From Pseudomonadota bacterium (GTDB lineage: Bacteria; Pseudomonadota; Alphaproteobacteria; Sphingomonadales; SMXR01): a stretch of DNA of 46,834 nucleotides. Positions 1 to 9,243 of the stretch are shown here, piece after piece (the stretch's first letter is position 1; every line of letters starts with the position of its first letter). The position numbers and the translations under genes were made by a program. The notes under the pieces are model-generated. The model was not told where the DNA came from, did no database searches, and saw nothing but the letters and a program-made list of their open reading frames with translations. Location: assembly GCA_022574255.1 (NCBI GenBank), contig JACZSK010000012.1:1-46834 (forward strand), written 5' to 3'.

Positions 1-1
1 G

Positions 2-760
2 GAGTTCAGATCCCTGCGCGGGCGATTCGAGGGCATGGAGCCGGCCATCAATCGGCTGGTGCGCGTGGAGCAGGACATGACCGCGCTGATCGCCGAGATG
101 GAACTGCTGGCCAATGACCCGGTGCCTTTCGTGGCGCCCGCGGATTTGTTTGGATTAACCACCCAATCGCCAGCCCCGGTTGCTGCTTTGGCTGCTCCCA
201 TGGCCGCCGCGGAACCAGGCGGTGCAGGGGCGCAAAATTCAGCAGAAACAAACCGGGGGCAAGAGCCCGCAGGCGGACGCGGGGTTATCTCCGACGATCA
301 GAATATTCCGACCCTGTCCTTGAACCTGCCCGACGTCTTCCTCACCCCTGGCAGCACCCCTGGCAGCACCCCTGGCCAGGCCGGCAACCAGGCGCGTGTG
401 GCGGTCAATGAAACCGCCAGTCGATCAGCGGCCGCCGCGGCGCAGGCTCAGCCTGGTCAGCAGTCCGGGCAAGCCTGTGATGCGTTTGGCCTTCATGTGG
501 GCTCTTATCTTCTGCAGGAGAGTGTCGTGGTTGCCCGGCAATATATCCGCGAGCAATATGCAAGCGTTATGCAGGGGCTGCGCTATGCGTTCGAGGATGT
601 CGATCTGAGAGACGGACGCGGCACGTTTCACCGGCTGATTGCCGGACCCGTCCTCAGCTATGAGCAAGCGACTGCTCTCTGCGCCGAAATGGAGGCCAAG
701 GGCAATTATTGCAAGGTGACATTTTTCAATCCGCCTGAATGCGGCGCGCCATACAACTAA
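2..760 (+). CDS. SPOR-domain protein, 5' end missing
   Basis: The reading frame is open to the window edge, so the gene starts upstream. The ATG at 35 is probably internal, because the residues before it continue the same charged helical stretch. Visible order: a helical N-terminal piece, a long low-complexity linker rich in Ala, Pro, Gly and Gln with a short TPGS repeat, then about 80 C-terminal residues typical of a SPOR domain (starting near FGLHVGSYLL, with the second half around AGPVLSYEQATALCAEM). SPOR domains bind denuded septal peptidoglycan, so a role at the cell envelope or division site is likely, but the N-terminal function is out of view. It converges on the next gene, leaving only 12 bases between them. 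The SPOR call is fairly sure; the role is inference. Confidence 0.75.
   Translation, partial: EFRSLRGRFEGMEPAINRLVRVEQDMTALIAEMELLANDPVPFVAPADLFGLTTQSPAPVAALAAPMAAAEPGGAGAQNSAETNRGQEPAGGRGVISDDQNIPTLSLNLPDVFLTPGSTPGSTPGQAGNQARVAVNETASRSAAAAAQAQPGQQSGQACDAFGLHVGSYLLQESVVVARQYIREQYASVMQGLRYAFEDVDLRDGRGTFHRLIAGPVLSYEQATALCAEMEAKGNYCKVTFFNPPECGAPYN
344..376 (+). repeat. 12-bp in-frame tandem repeat
   Basis: ACCCCTGGCAGC occurs twice in a row and a third time in part. It adds Thr-Pro-Gly-Ser units to the linker of the SPOR protein. It looks like replication slippage in a region with no structural constraint. Confidence 0.8.
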
Positions 761-772
761 TCTACTTCCCGG

Positions 773-1369
773 TTATTGGTATATGGCGGTGACCGTGAAG
801 CTGCCGGAATAACTGCCGTCGCCAAAATTGCCGTCGCCCCGGGACATGGTCAGGGTGGCGCCCACCGGGAATCTGATGTTACCGGTCGCGGACGAGGTCA
901 TATTGCATCCCGCACTGCAGTCACCGGTCAGGCCCAGCCCTTCGACCAGCTTGCCGACGGTTATTGCGCTGACATCGAGATCGTCCTGGCCGGCCAGACT
1001 CAGCGTGGCCGTTGAAGAAACCGTGATGGTCATGGGAATTGCTTCGGCGACGCCCGCAAATACCGTAAATTCGCCAACTGTTGCCCCGGTCAGGGAAACT
1101 ATATTGGCGCCATTGGGCTGGGCCGGCGGGTCGGTCACCGTGCCAGAGTCGGCGTCGAGGGAAATGCTGGCGGGTGTGGTGTCGTCGCTGCCCGACGTTA
1201 TCGCGATGTTGCCAAATGACAAGGCGGTGTTTTCCGCCAGGGTAATTGGCGTCACGACATTTGCTGAGACATTGGCGACAAGATCGACAGCAGAAACGCC
1301 AACCGGTTTCCCGATTGTAGCCAGGGTCACAACAAATGTCCCGATAATGATCGACGCCCCAATGCGCAT
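773..1369 (-). CDS. DUF4402-type secreted protein
   Basis: Predicted exported protein of 198 residues. A Sec signal peptide (MRIGASIIIGTFVVTLATIG) is followed by a Ser/Thr/Gly-rich beta-strand protein with the layout of DUF4402 proteins: an early ANVVTPITLAENTALSFGNI-like segment, a pair of cysteines (DCSAGC), and a C-terminal GSYSGSFTVTAIYQ ending like a fimbrial or spore-coat-U-like fold. DUF4402 proteins are surface or secreted proteins of poorly known role, some near pilus genes; none are visible here. The start is uncertain. The ATG at 1369 gives a clean signal peptide but lacks a clear ribosome site. An ATG at 1405 follows GAGGAG directly with no spacing. Function not assigned beyond export. 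Confidence 0.7.
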   Translation of the reverse strand: MRIGASIIIGTFVVTLATIGKPVGVSAVDLVANVSANVVTPITLAENTALSFGNIAITSGSDDTTPASISLDADSGTVTDPPAQPNGANIVSLTGATVGEFTVFAGVAEAIPMTITVSSTATLSLAGQDDLDVSAITVGKLVEGLGLTGDCSAGCNMTSSATGNIRFPVGATLTMSRGDGNFGDGSYSGSFTVTAIYQ

Positions 1370-1602
1370 AGCTTTTTTTTGGTGGAACAGGGGATGCTCA
1401 TGCATCTCCTCATTCCACACCCCCCTTGCCATATATCTAGCACAGGGTGGCCGCATTGTCATGTTGGGCTGTGGCAGCATCGAGCCCCGCCATAGTCGGC
1501 CGACATTTTATGCTTGAAATAATTGAAATTAGCTGTTTGATGGAAGATCATCGTGGTCGCAATGGTATGTGGCTGCGGATACCGGTAAGGGGATGAGCGG
1601 GA

Positions 1603-2649
1603 ATGGGCGAGTCTATTATAGCCAGCAGGAAGCCCTATCTGACGGCGGTTCAGGCCGGCCGGACGTACTATTGGTGCGCCTGCGGCAAGAGCGCCAAACA
1701 GCCCTTCTGTGACGGCAGCCACAAGGACACAGGGTTCGAGCCAATTAAATTTGTGCCGGAGGAAGACGGCGAATTGCTGTTCTGCGGCTGCAAGCGCACC
1801 GGCGCGGTGCCCATCTGTGATGGCAGCCATAATGCCTTGCCCGGCCTTTACGGCGAGGACGTTGATGAGACCCAGGCCGCGCTTGTTGAGCGGCAGCCGG
1901 GAGGTGCCACGACACTGCTGGACGGCGGATGCTATGTCCTTTCGCCGGCTGATATTGAGCGCAGCCCGTATGGAACTCTCTCTCTTGCGCCACTGGTTAC
2001 CGCCGCAGACGGGGCAAAATTCCTCTCGGCTTTTTGTCTCACTGTCGCGCCCGGCGAGGCGCCGCCACTTGGCTTTGGCGACAGTGACGCGGTACTCTTC
2101 CTGCGCACCGGCGAATGCGCCTGTTCCGTTTCCGGGCGGAACTTCCCGTTGTCCGGCGCCTCGGGCCTCTATGTGCGTCCGGGCGAAAGCCTGACGATCA
2201 CGAATACCGGCGACGCGCCCGCCGAATGGCTGGCCGTGGTTTGCCCCGGCGTGGCGGAGCTGGCGGTTGGGGGTGTTGGCGGCGGGGTCTTTGATGAAGA
2301 TTTTCCCGGCCGTGCTGGAACACTCGACGCTGACCAGCGCACGGCCATGGGCGACCGCTTCTATCAGGTGCTGATTGGCGAGGAGACAGGCTCCCGCGAA
2401 GTGACGCTATTCATTGGCGAAATTCCACAATCGCGGGCCGGATACCATCACCATCTTTACGAGGAAGTGATCGGAATCCTGTCCGGCGAAGGCTATATGT
2501 GGACAGGCAGCAAAAAAACGCCGGTGACGCCGGGTGATGTGATTTTCCTGCCCGCCAAACAGATGCACGCGCTGGAATGCACATCGCCGGAGGGTATGCA
2601 GTTGATGGGTGCTTTTTACCCGGCGGGTAGCCCGGCGATCAATTATTAG
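1603..2649 (+). CDS. Double CDGSH iron-sulfur / bicupin fusion protein
   Basis: Protein of 348 residues. Two CDGSH-type [2Fe-2S] motifs lie in the first 80 residues: C25, C27, C36, H40 (ending PFCDGSH) and C61, C63, C72, H76 (ending PICDGSH), each with the three-Cys one-His ligand set. Two cupin-like barrels follow: a weak one around residues 125-220 and a clear one in the last 100 residues, with HHH before a Glu (AGYHHHLYEEVIGIL) and a late His (PAKQMHALE). Tandem CDGSH proteins are known in bacteria as redox or cluster-transfer proteins. Joining them to cupins suggests a cupin enzyme with a built-in electron carrier, but no substrate can be named. The stop lies 12 bases before the aminotransferase gene, so the two are probably co-transcribed. 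Confidence 0.8.
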   Translation: MGESIIASRKPYLTAVQAGRTYYWCACGKSAKQPFCDGSHKDTGFEPIKFVPEEDGELLFCGCKRTGAVPICDGSHNALPGLYGEDVDETQAALVERQPGGATTLLDGGCYVLSPADIERSPYGTLSLAPLVTAADGAKFLSAFCLTVAPGEAPPLGFGDSDAVLFLRTGECACSVSGRNFPLSGASGLYVRPGESLTITNTGDAPAEWLAVVCPGVAELAVGGVGGGVFDEDFPGRAGTLDADQRTAMGDRFYQVLIGEETGSREVTLFIGEIPQSRAGYHHHLYEEVIGILSGEGYMWTGSKKTPVTPGDVIFLPAKQMHALECTSPEGMQLMGAFYPAGSPAINY

Positions 2650-2661
2650 GGTCTGGGGTCA

Positions 2662-3855
2662 ATGAACACAGATGGAAGCGAGGCTATGCGAGGGGGCGAG
2701 ACCGCCGTCGGAGGCGAATTTGACGCCCGGCAATGGCGCAAGCGCTTTCCCGTTTTCGAGAATAAAATCTATCTGAATTCCTGCTCATACGGCGCAGTGG
2801 CCACCGATGTGCGCGCCGCCTATGAGGCTTATTTGACCGACCGCGAGCGTGAGGGGTCATATTGGGACCATTGGGTTGGTCAAAACGAGGAACTGCGCGC
2901 CAGCATTGCGCGATTGCTGGGCGCTACCCCGGCTGAAATAGCCATAACCGCCTCGTTGTCGGCGGGGCTTAACGCGCTGGTCAGCAGTCTCGATTTTTCC
3001 GGCAAGCGTAACAAGGTTATCCTGTCGGACCTGGAATTCCCCACCGTCGGCCAGATTTGGCACGCCCAGAAACGTCGTGGCGCGCGGGTGGAGATTGCGG
3101 CGCGTGAGGGCGGACGCGTGCCCATCGAGAATTTTGAGGCCCTGATCGACGACGAGACGCTGATCGTTTCTATCACCCATGTTTCCTACAAAAATGGCGC
3201 GCGCAACGATATTCCGGCCATCGTCGCGTTGGCGCGGCGTCACGGCGCCATGGTCATGCTGGACAGCTATCAGGCGATGGGCACTTTCCCGATCAGCCCC
3301 CAGACGCTGGATGTGGATTTTCTCGCCGCCGGCGTGTTGAAATACCTGCTCGGCTCGGCAGGGCTGGCTTTTCTTTATGTGCGCCAGGACATGATCGGCA
3401 AGCTGGAGCCCCTGGCCACCGGCTGGTTCGCGCAAAAAGATATCTTCGCCATGGACCACACGGCCAATGAGCCGGCCGACGACGCCCGGCGCTTTGAGGC
3501 GGGCACACCGCCGGTGCCCAATGTCTATGCGGCGCTGGCCGGGCTGAAGATCATTCATGAAGTCGGCCTGGAGAATATCGAGGCGCATGTGCGCGGCCTG
3601 ACGGCGCGGGTGAAGCAGCGGGCTTTGGACGAGGGATTTACCCTGGCCACGCCCACCGACCCCGCCGCCCATGGCGCCATGATTGCCCTGAAATCCACCG
3701 ACATGGTGGAACTGACCCAGCGGCTGGAGCGCGAGGATATCGTCACTTCTTACCGAGACGGGAACCTGCGCATCTCACCGCATTTCTACAACATCGAGGA
3801 TGATATCGACGCGACGATGGCGGCATTGGTTCGCCACCGTGATCTGTTGGCCTAG
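2662..3855 (+). CDS. Aminotransferase class V / cysteine desulfurase-like PLP enzyme
   Basis: Fold-type I PLP enzyme of 397 residues. Visible landmarks are LNSCSYGAVATDV near the N-terminus, the cofactor Asp and Gln in VMLDSYQAMG (D201, Q204), and a candidate Schiff-base lysine K227 in AAGVLKYLLGSAG. The last 100 residues carry the usual small domain ending in RISPHFYNIEDDID. The family includes isopenicillin-N epimerase-like proteins, selenocysteine lyases and kynureninase relatives, and the sequence does not decide between them. It follows the CDGSH-cupin gene by 12 bases. A cysteine-desulfurase-like activity beside an iron-sulfur protein is suggestive, but this is inference. Start ATG at 2662; another ATG lies 8 codons in. 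Confidence 0.8.
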   Translation: MNTDGSEAMRGGETAVGGEFDARQWRKRFPVFENKIYLNSCSYGAVATDVRAAYEAYLTDREREGSYWDHWVGQNEELRASIARLLGATPAEIAITASLSAGLNALVSSLDFSGKRNKVILSDLEFPTVGQIWHAQKRRGARVEIAAREGGRVPIENFEALIDDETLIVSITHVSYKNGARNDIPAIVALARRHGAMVMLDSYQAMGTFPISPQTLDVDFLAAGVLKYLLGSAGLAFLYVRQDMIGKLEPLATGWFAQKDIFAMDHTANEPADDARRFEAGTPPVPNVYAALAGLKIIHEVGLENIEAHVRGLTARVKQRALDEGFTLATPTDPAAHGAMIALKSTDMVELTQRLEREDIVTSYRDGNLRISPHFYNIEDDIDATMAALVRHRDLLA

Positions 3856-3947
3856 GCTGTGTGCATTTGGCGAGCGGATCGCGAACTGAACTTATAAACC
3901 GGCACCAAGAACCGGATTATTGAAACTTGAAACGGGAGGCTTCTGCC

Positions 3948-6272
3948 ATGAGAAACTTACTCTGCCACGATAACAGGAAAATGAGCCGCGAAAGCCGGCT
4001 TCGGATGGGTGCGCGGGCAATGTTGCTCGTCACAGCGTCCAGTCTGGCCTTCACGGCCACCAGCGCGCTGGCCCAGGACAACGACGGGGTGCTCGAGGAA
4101 ATCATCGTCACCGCGCAGAAACGCGGGGCTCAGAGCATCCAGGATGTACCCATCTCCATGCAGGCAATTGGCGGTGACGAGCTGAACGCGCTCGGCGCTG
4201 TTGAATTCGGCGATATTGCCATGCGCATTCCGGGCATGACCTTTCAGGACCTGGGACCGGGCGACAAGGAATATGTCATCCGCGGCGTCAATTCCACCGG
4301 CACCGCGACCACCGGCGTCTATTTTGACGAGGCGGTTATTACCGCCCGCAACAAACAGGATGGCGGCGGCCGCCAGGCGGATATAGAACTGCACGACCTG
4401 GCCCGTGTTGAAGTGCTGAAAGGCCCACAGGGCACGCTGTATGGCGCCAGTTCCATGTCGGGCACCATCCGCTTCATTCCCAACCAGCCGGATTTGAGCG
4501 AGACCTCGGGCCGTGCTGAGGCGACGATCTCTGATACCCGCTTCGGCGCGTCAAATTACAGCGTCAACGGCCACCTGAACCTGCCCCTGGTTGAGGACAA
4601 GCTGGGCGTACGTGCCGTCGGCTGGATTACCGATGACAGCGGCTTCATCGACAATGTCCGGCTTGGCCGCGACAACATCAACTCGAACAATGTCGAGGGT
4701 GGCCGCCTGATGGTTCGTTGGGAGCCACAGGCTGACCTGACGATCAGCGCCATGGCGCTGGTGCAGAACCGCAGCGTCGGCGGCAGCTCGCGCTATATGC
4801 CGGTGCTGGACCCATCCTATGAGGCCAATATTATTGCCGGCGGCTTCCCGGAATTCGCTCCCGGCGATCTGGTAAACCAGGATTTCGCGCAGAGTCCCTG
4901 GGACGAAAATATCCAGCTTTTCGGCGCGAAGGTCGAGTGGGATACCGACGCCGGCAGCCTGCTGGCAACCACCAACTGGTTCGAGCGGGATGTGGATTTC
5001 TACTTTGATTCGACGCCGATCCTGCTGTTCTTCGGCGTGCCGGTGGCAGCCACCACCTTCGAGCCGCAAAGCCGTCGCATCTGGTCCACCGAACTGCGTT
5101 GGGCCGCGACCATCGGTGAAAAGGTCAATTACGTGATCGGCGGACTGATCAGCCGCGAGAAAAAGAACTTCGAAGTTCAGGTGATCGCGACCAACAACCT
5201 GGGCCTGCCGGCCGGTGAATTCCGCACCGATGAGGATTTCTTTGCCGGTACCGGCCCGGCATTCTTCGGCCGCGAGAAGAACGACAGCGTGGATGAAGAG
5301 GCCATCTTCGGCGAGGTCACCTATCAGGCCACCGAGCAGCTTGCTGTCACGGTAGGCCTGCGCTACTTCCAGGTTGATTTTGCCTCGGACGGTCGCCAGA
5401 CCAAGCCTTTCGGGGGATTTCCGCCGGGCTCTAACCCGCCGATCGACCTGGTTCAGAAAGACGATGACATCAACCTCAAGGTAAACATCGCCTACAAGGT
5501 GAATGATGATGCCTTGGTCTATGTCACCGCAGCCGAGGGCTATCGTATCGGCGGCACCAACGACGCCGCCATCAACCCCATCGGGGCGCCCATCCCGGAC
5601 GGTTTCGCTGCCGATTCCCTGTGGAATTACGAATTCGGCTGGAAGACATCATGGCTGGACAACCGGTTGACGTTCAACGGCGCCATCTACCTGATCCGTT
5701 GGAAAAATATGCAGGTGGAAAGCGTCGATGCGTCCGGTGCCTTCCCCTTCATCGCCAATGCCGGAACCGCTTCGATCGATGGTATCGAACTTGAGCTGAA
5801 TTACCGGCCCAATGAGCATTTTGATATCTTCCTCGGGGCCTCCTGGCAGGATGCCCGGCTGACCGAGGACCAGCCGCTGGCCGACCCGGCGAACCCCAAC
5901 TTTGATCCCAACGCGGGACGGGATGGGGATGCGTTGCCGAACGTGCCTGATTTTCAAGCGGTGGCCTCGGTGCAATATTTCACGCCGCTTGGGGAAAACC
6001 TGAACGGGACTTTCCGGATGGACCTGGTTTTTCGCGGCAGCACCAAGAACCAGATCAACCCCACCAGTCCGGTGAATGTTGATCTGCGTTCGTACACATT
6101 GATCAACCTGTCGGCTTCGGTGTCCAACGAGCAATGGACGTTGACCGGCTTTATCAAGAACGCGAGCGACCAGCGCGCCCAGATTGATGCCATCAATTCC
6201 TTCCAGGATCCGCTGGCCTTTATCACGGTCAGGCCCCGCACCATCGGGATCCAGGTTGCGCGGTTCTTCTGA
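3948..6272 (+). CDS. TonB-dependent outer membrane receptor
   Basis: Outer membrane active transporter of 774 residues. The ATG at 3948 is chosen because GGGAGG (3934-3939) stands 8 bases before it; a TTG seven codons upstream has no such site. An N-terminal signal segment ends near TSALAQ, followed by a TonB box region (LEEIIVTAQKR). Next comes the plug (VPISMQAIGGDELNALGA to FDEAV, then LKGPQGTLYGASSMSG), then a beta-barrel running to a C-terminal Phe (GIQVARFF). The proteins of this subfamily resembling it take up many organic or metal-chelate ligands; the ligand here is unknown. No TonB, ExbB or ExbD gene is in view. A strong intrinsic terminator follows the gene. Confidence 0.9.
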   Translation: MRNLLCHDNRKMSRESRLRMGARAMLLVTASSLAFTATSALAQDNDGVLEEIIVTAQKRGAQSIQDVPISMQAIGGDELNALGAVEFGDIAMRIPGMTFQDLGPGDKEYVIRGVNSTGTATTGVYFDEAVITARNKQDGGGRQADIELHDLARVEVLKGPQGTLYGASSMSGTIRFIPNQPDLSETSGRAEATISDTRFGASNYSVNGHLNLPLVEDKLGVRAVGWITDDSGFIDNVRLGRDNINSNNVEGGRLMVRWEPQADLTISAMALVQNRSVGGSSRYMPVLDPSYEANIIAGGFPEFAPGDLVNQDFAQSPWDENIQLFGAKVEWDTDAGSLLATTNWFERDVDFYFDSTPILLFFGVPVAATTFEPQSRRIWSTELRWAATIGEKVNYVIGGLISREKKNFEVQVIATNNLGLPAGEFRTDEDFFAGTGPAFFGREKNDSVDEEAIFGEVTYQATEQLAVTVGLRYFQVDFASDGRQTKPFGGFPPGSNPPIDLVQKDDDINLKVNIAYKVNDDALVYVTAAEGYRIGGTNDAAINPIGAPIPDGFAADSLWNYEFGWKTSWLDNRLTFNGAIYLIRWKNMQVESVDASGAFPFIANAGTASIDGIELELNYRPNEHFDIFLGASWQDARLTEDQPLADPANPNFDPNAGRDGDALPNVPDFQAVASVQYFTPLGENLNGTFRMDLVFRGSTKNQINPTSPVNVDLRSYTLINLSASVSNEQWTLTGFIKNASDQRAQIDAINSFQDPLAFITVRPRTIGIQVARFF

Positions 6273-6302
6273 TCCAGGTCTGACAGGGCCCAATGTTTCA
6301 GG

Positions 6303-6339
6303 GCGGCGCTGCCAAACGCGGGTGGCGCCGCTCTTTTTT
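6303..6339 (+). terminator. Intrinsic terminator after the TonB receptor gene
   Basis: A 7-bp perfect stem (GCGGCGC at 6303-6309 with GCGCCGC at 6325-6331) is followed at once by TCTTTTTT. It sits 30 bases after the receptor stop codon and before the MaoC gene, separating the two transcription units. Confidence 0.85.
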
Positions 6340-6399
6340 GTTCTGTTGGGCCGAAGATGTTCTAAGCTGCGCGCGTATTGAATTGAGGGAGACGGGTCT

Positions 6400-6882
6400 G
6401 TGCGGAAATTTGTGCCCGCCGAGGCGCTCAAGGATTATATTGGCCAGGAAATCGGCACATCGGACTGGGTGACGCTGGACCAGGACCGTATCAACGCCTT
6501 TGCCGATGCGACGCTGGATCATCAATTCATTCATGTGGACCAGGAAAAGGCCGCCCAGACGCCCTTCGGCGGCACTATCGCGCATGGTTTCCTGAGCCTT
6601 TCCATGCTGCCCCACATGGCGGCCAGCTGCGCGCTGATCCCCGAGAATCTGGCGATGACCGTCAATTACGGCCTCAACAAGCTGCGCTTTCTTGCCCCCG
6701 TGCCGGCGGGCAGCGAAATACGCTCGCGCGTCAGGGTGCTGGACGTTACGCCCAAGGGGGCCGGGCGCTATCTGCTGACCAACGAGATAACCATCGAGAT
6801 CAAGGGGGCGGACAAGCCGGCGCTGGTTGTTGAAAGTCTCATGTTGTTTTTTACGGAACAGGGTGAAGAAAACGGAGCATAA
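6400..6882 (+). CDS. MaoC-like enoyl-CoA hydratase (hotdog fold)
   Basis: Protein of 160 residues with the MaoC/hydratase-2 signature: an Asp and His in ATLDHQFIHVDQEKA (the usual Asn is Gln here), then PFGGTIAHGFLSLSMLP. Such enzymes hydrate trans-2-enoyl-CoA. The start is GTG at 6400, preceded by a GAGGGA ribosome site 9 bases away. The stop lies 3 bases before the thiolase ATG, so the genes are translationally close and form an operon with thiolase and a quinone-oxidoreductase-like gene. The set could carry out hydration and thiolysis of an acyl-CoA, possibly side-chain or ring-cleavage products. The substrate is not shown by the sequence. Confidence 0.88.
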   Translation: MRKFVPAEALKDYIGQEIGTSDWVTLDQDRINAFADATLDHQFIHVDQEKAAQTPFGGTIAHGFLSLSMLPHMAASCALIPENLAMTVNYGLNKLRFLAPVPAGSEIRSRVRVLDVTPKGAGRYLLTNEITIEIKGADKPALVVESLMLFFTEQGEENGA

Positions 6883-6885
6883 ACC

Positions 6886-8064
6886 ATGAGAGAAGCGGTC
6901 ATCGTTTCAACAGCCCGCACCCCCATCGGCAAGGCCTATCGCGGCGCCTTCAATAACACCGAGGGGCCGGACATGGCTTCGCATGTAATCCGCCATGCCA
7001 TAGCGCGCGCCGGCATTGACCCCGGCGAGGTGGAGGACGTAATTCTCGGCTGCGCCATGCATCAGGGCACCACTGCGGGGAATACAGCGCGGCTCTCGGC
7101 GCTGGCCGCCGGCTGCCCGGTCAGCGTGCCGGGCATGACCATCGACCGGCAATGCTCTTCGGGTCTGATGGCCATCGCCATTGCGGCGCGCCAGATCATT
7201 GTTGACGGGGTGACTTGTGCGGTTGGCGGCGGCGTGGAATCCATCAGCCTGGTGCAGAACGACAAGATGAATCGCGACCGGTTGGTCAACAAAGGCGTGC
7301 TGGCGGCCAGCGAGCACGCTTATATGCCCATGCTGCAGACCGCCGAAGTGGTCGCTGAACGCTATAACATCTCCCGCGAGACGCAGGACGAATATGCGCT
7401 GTCCAGCCAGACCCGCACCGCCGCCGCGCAAGAGGCTGGATATTTCGATGACGAGATCGTGCCGCTGGCGTCGTCACAGGGGGTCATGGACAAGGAGAGC
7501 AAAGAGATTTCTTTCCATGACGTGACCCTGGAAAAGGACGAGGGCAACCGCCCGGGAACCACGCTGGAAGGATTGGCGGGCCTGAAACCGGTGATCGGCG
7601 GTACGGTCACGGCGGGCAACGCCAGTCAACTTTCCGATGGCGCCTCGGCGGCGGTGCTGATGGAGGCGAAAGAGGCTGAAAAGAGAGGGCTTCAGCCGCT
7701 GGGCATTTATCGCGGCGTCGCGGTGGCCGGTGTCGCGCCCGACGAGATGGGCGTTGGCCCGGCCGTGGCGGTGCCCATGCTGCTGGACCGCCATAACCTG
7801 AAAATCGACGATATTGGCCTGTGGGAACTCAACGAAGCTTTTGCGGTGCAGGTGGTCTATTGCCGCGACAAGCTGGGCATTCCCGACGCGCTGCTGAACG
7901 TGAACGGCGGTGCCATTTCCGTCGGCCATCCATACGGCATGTCGGGCGCGCGCATGGTGGGCCATGCGTTGATCGAGGGCAAACGGCGCGGCGCGAAGTT
8001 TGTTGTGGTAACCATGTGTGTCGGTGGCGGCCAGGGCGCGGCTGGCCTGTTCGAGGTGGTATAA
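6886..8064 (+). CDS. Acetyl-CoA acetyltransferase / thiolase
   Basis: Thiolase of 392 residues, full length for the family. The nucleophile C90 lies in [12 protein letters not shown]. Other active-site blocks are [26 protein letters not shown] and the late cysteine in [13 protein letters not shown]. It cleaves 3-ketoacyl-CoA to acetyl-CoA and a shortened acyl-CoA, or runs the reverse condensation. It sits between MaoC and an MDR oxidoreductase, and its stop codon overlaps the next start as TAATG. With the paa genes in the neighbourhood it could act as the beta-ketoadipyl-CoA thiolase (PaaJ role), but it is far from the paa operon and on the other strand, so no symbol is given. Confidence 0.93.
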   Translation: MREAVIVSTARTPIGKAYRGAFNNTEGPDMASHVIRHAIARAGIDPGEVEDVILGCAMHQGTTAGNTARLSALAAGCPVSVPGMTIDRQCSSGLMAIAIAARQIIVDGVTCAVGGGVESISLVQNDKMNRDRLVNKGVLAASEHAYMPMLQTAEVVAERYNISRETQDEYALSSQTRTAAAQEAGYFDDEIVPLASSQGVMDKESKEISFHDVTLEKDEGNRPGTTLEGLAGLKPVIGGTVTAGNASQLSDGASAAVLMEAKEAEKRGLQPLGIYRGVAVAGVAPDEMGVGPAVAVPMLLDRHNLKIDDIGLWELNEAFAVQVVYCRDKLGIPDALLNVNGGAISVGHPYGMSGARMVGHALIEGKRRGAKFVVVTMCVGGGQGAAGLFEVV

Positions 8065-9050
8065 TGAAAGCGTTACTATGCAAGGAAGCCGGCCTCGCCG
8101 ACAAACTGGCCATTGAAGAGGTCGATGACCCGGCAGCCGGAAAAGGCCAGGTGTTGCTCGATGTTCATGCCGCCGGGCTGAACTTTCCCGATACGCTTAT
8201 GATTTCGGGGAAATATCAGTTCGCGCCGGATCATCCTTATATTCCGGGCGGTGAGGCATCCGGCGTGGTTGCTTGCCTGGGCGAGGGCGTGAAGGGCTTT
8301 GCCGTTGGTGACCGGGTGATTGCGACCATGCTGACCGGGGCTTTCGCCGAGAAGGTGGTGGTGCCGGCGGCGGCGGTGACCGCCATGCCCGACGAAATGG
8401 AATATCGCACCGGTGCCGGAATGTCGGTGACCTATGGCACCGCGTATCACGCGCTGAAGCAATGCGCCGGTCTCAAAGAAGGCGACACGCTCTTGGTGCT
8501 GGGCGCAGCGGGGGGCGTTGGCCTGGCGGCGGTTGAGCTGGCTAGCGCCATGGGCGCGACGGTAATTGCAGCGGCCAGCACCGATGAAAAGCTGGCGGTC
8601 GCCAAAGCCGCGGGCGCCAGCATGACGGTGAATTATTCGGAAGAGGACCTCAAATTACGGGTCAAGGAACTTGCCGGGCCCGGTGGTGTTGACGTGGTCT
8701 ATGACCCGGTTGGCGGCGAACTCTCCGACCCGGCGTTGCGCTGTCTCGGTGCCGGCGGGCGCTTTCTGGTAATCGGCTTTGCAGCGGGCGATATTCCGCG
8801 CATCCCTTTGAATCTGGTGCTGCTCAAGGAATGCCATATCGTCGGCGTCTTTTGGGGCTCATGGGCGCGGCGCGAGCCCAAGACCCAGGTCAAAAATGTT
8901 GCCGCGATGATGAAAATGTTCAAGGAGGGCAAGATCAAGCCGCTGGTCGCGGATGTCTTCGAGTTCCGCGACTATGAGGCCGCCTTCGAGCGTATAACCT
9001 CGCGCCAGGCCCTGGGCAAGGTGATCCTGGAACTCATCCCGAGAGATTAA
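8064..9050 (+). CDS. NADPH:quinone oxidoreductase-like MDR protein
   Basis: Zinc-free medium-chain dehydrogenase/reductase of 328 residues. The reading frame extends far upstream, but the start at 8064 is chosen because it overlaps the thiolase stop (TAATG) and gives the family-typical [20 protein letters not shown] GroES-like half (PGGEASGVVACLGEGVKGF) is followed by a Rossmann fold with LGAAGGVGLAAVELASAMGA and then AAASTDEKLAVAKAAGA. The zinc-binding cysteines of alcohol dehydrogenases are absent, as in quinone reductases and acyl-CoA/enoyl reductases. It is the third gene of the MaoC-thiolase operon. An enoyl-CoA or quinone substrate is equally possible. Confidence 0.88.
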   Translation: MKALLCKEAGLADKLAIEEVDDPAAGKGQVLLDVHAAGLNFPDTLMISGKYQFAPDHPYIPGGEASGVVACLGEGVKGFAVGDRVIATMLTGAFAEKVVVPAAAVTAMPDEMEYRTGAGMSVTYGTAYHALKQCAGLKEGDTLLVLGAAGGVGLAAVELASAMGATVIAAASTDEKLAVAKAAGASMTVNYSEEDLKLRVKELAGPGGVDVVYDPVGGELSDPALRCLGAGGRFLVIGFAAGDIPRIPLNLVLLKECHIVGVFWGSWARREPKTQVKNVAAMMKMFKEGKIKPLVADVFEFRDYEAAFERITSRQALGKVILELIPRD

Positions 9051-9094
9051 CGCTGCGCGAAGTCGATCTACGCTCTCACACTTTTTAACTCTAT

Positions 9095-9205
9095 CGTCAT
9101 TCGCCGACTTGATCGGCGAATCCAGTCTTGCTTTTCTACATGGTGCCAACAGAAAGCTGGACTCGCCGCCAAGGCGCATCACGCAAAGAGGGTCGGCGAG
9201 TGACG
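9095..9205. repeat. Large inverted repeat between convergent genes
   Basis: CGTCATTCGCCGAC (9095-9108) pairs with GTCGGCGAGTGACG (9192-9205) with one mismatch. Inside, TTCGCCGA and TCGGCGAA (9100-9120) form a perfect 8-bp hairpin, and an AATCCAGTCTT / AAGCTGGACT pair lies further in. This matches the general look of proteobacterial REP/BIME-like intergenic repeats (the GTCATTC...GAATCCAG type). It lies between the convergent MDR and FKBP genes and may stop transcription from both sides. Confidence 0.7.
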
Positions 9206-9243
9206 AAAATGGGTAGCCCGGAGTGACAACTGGAGAGGGGGAA

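Noticed and set aside
828-1517. A 229-codon plus-strand frame opposite the DUF4402 gene
   Set aside because: The minus-strand product has a clear signal peptide and family layout; the plus-strand product has neither.
7821-8063. N-terminal extension of the MDR reductase
   Set aside because: It overlaps the thiolase coding sequence; the TAATG junction and family N-terminus fix the start at 8064.
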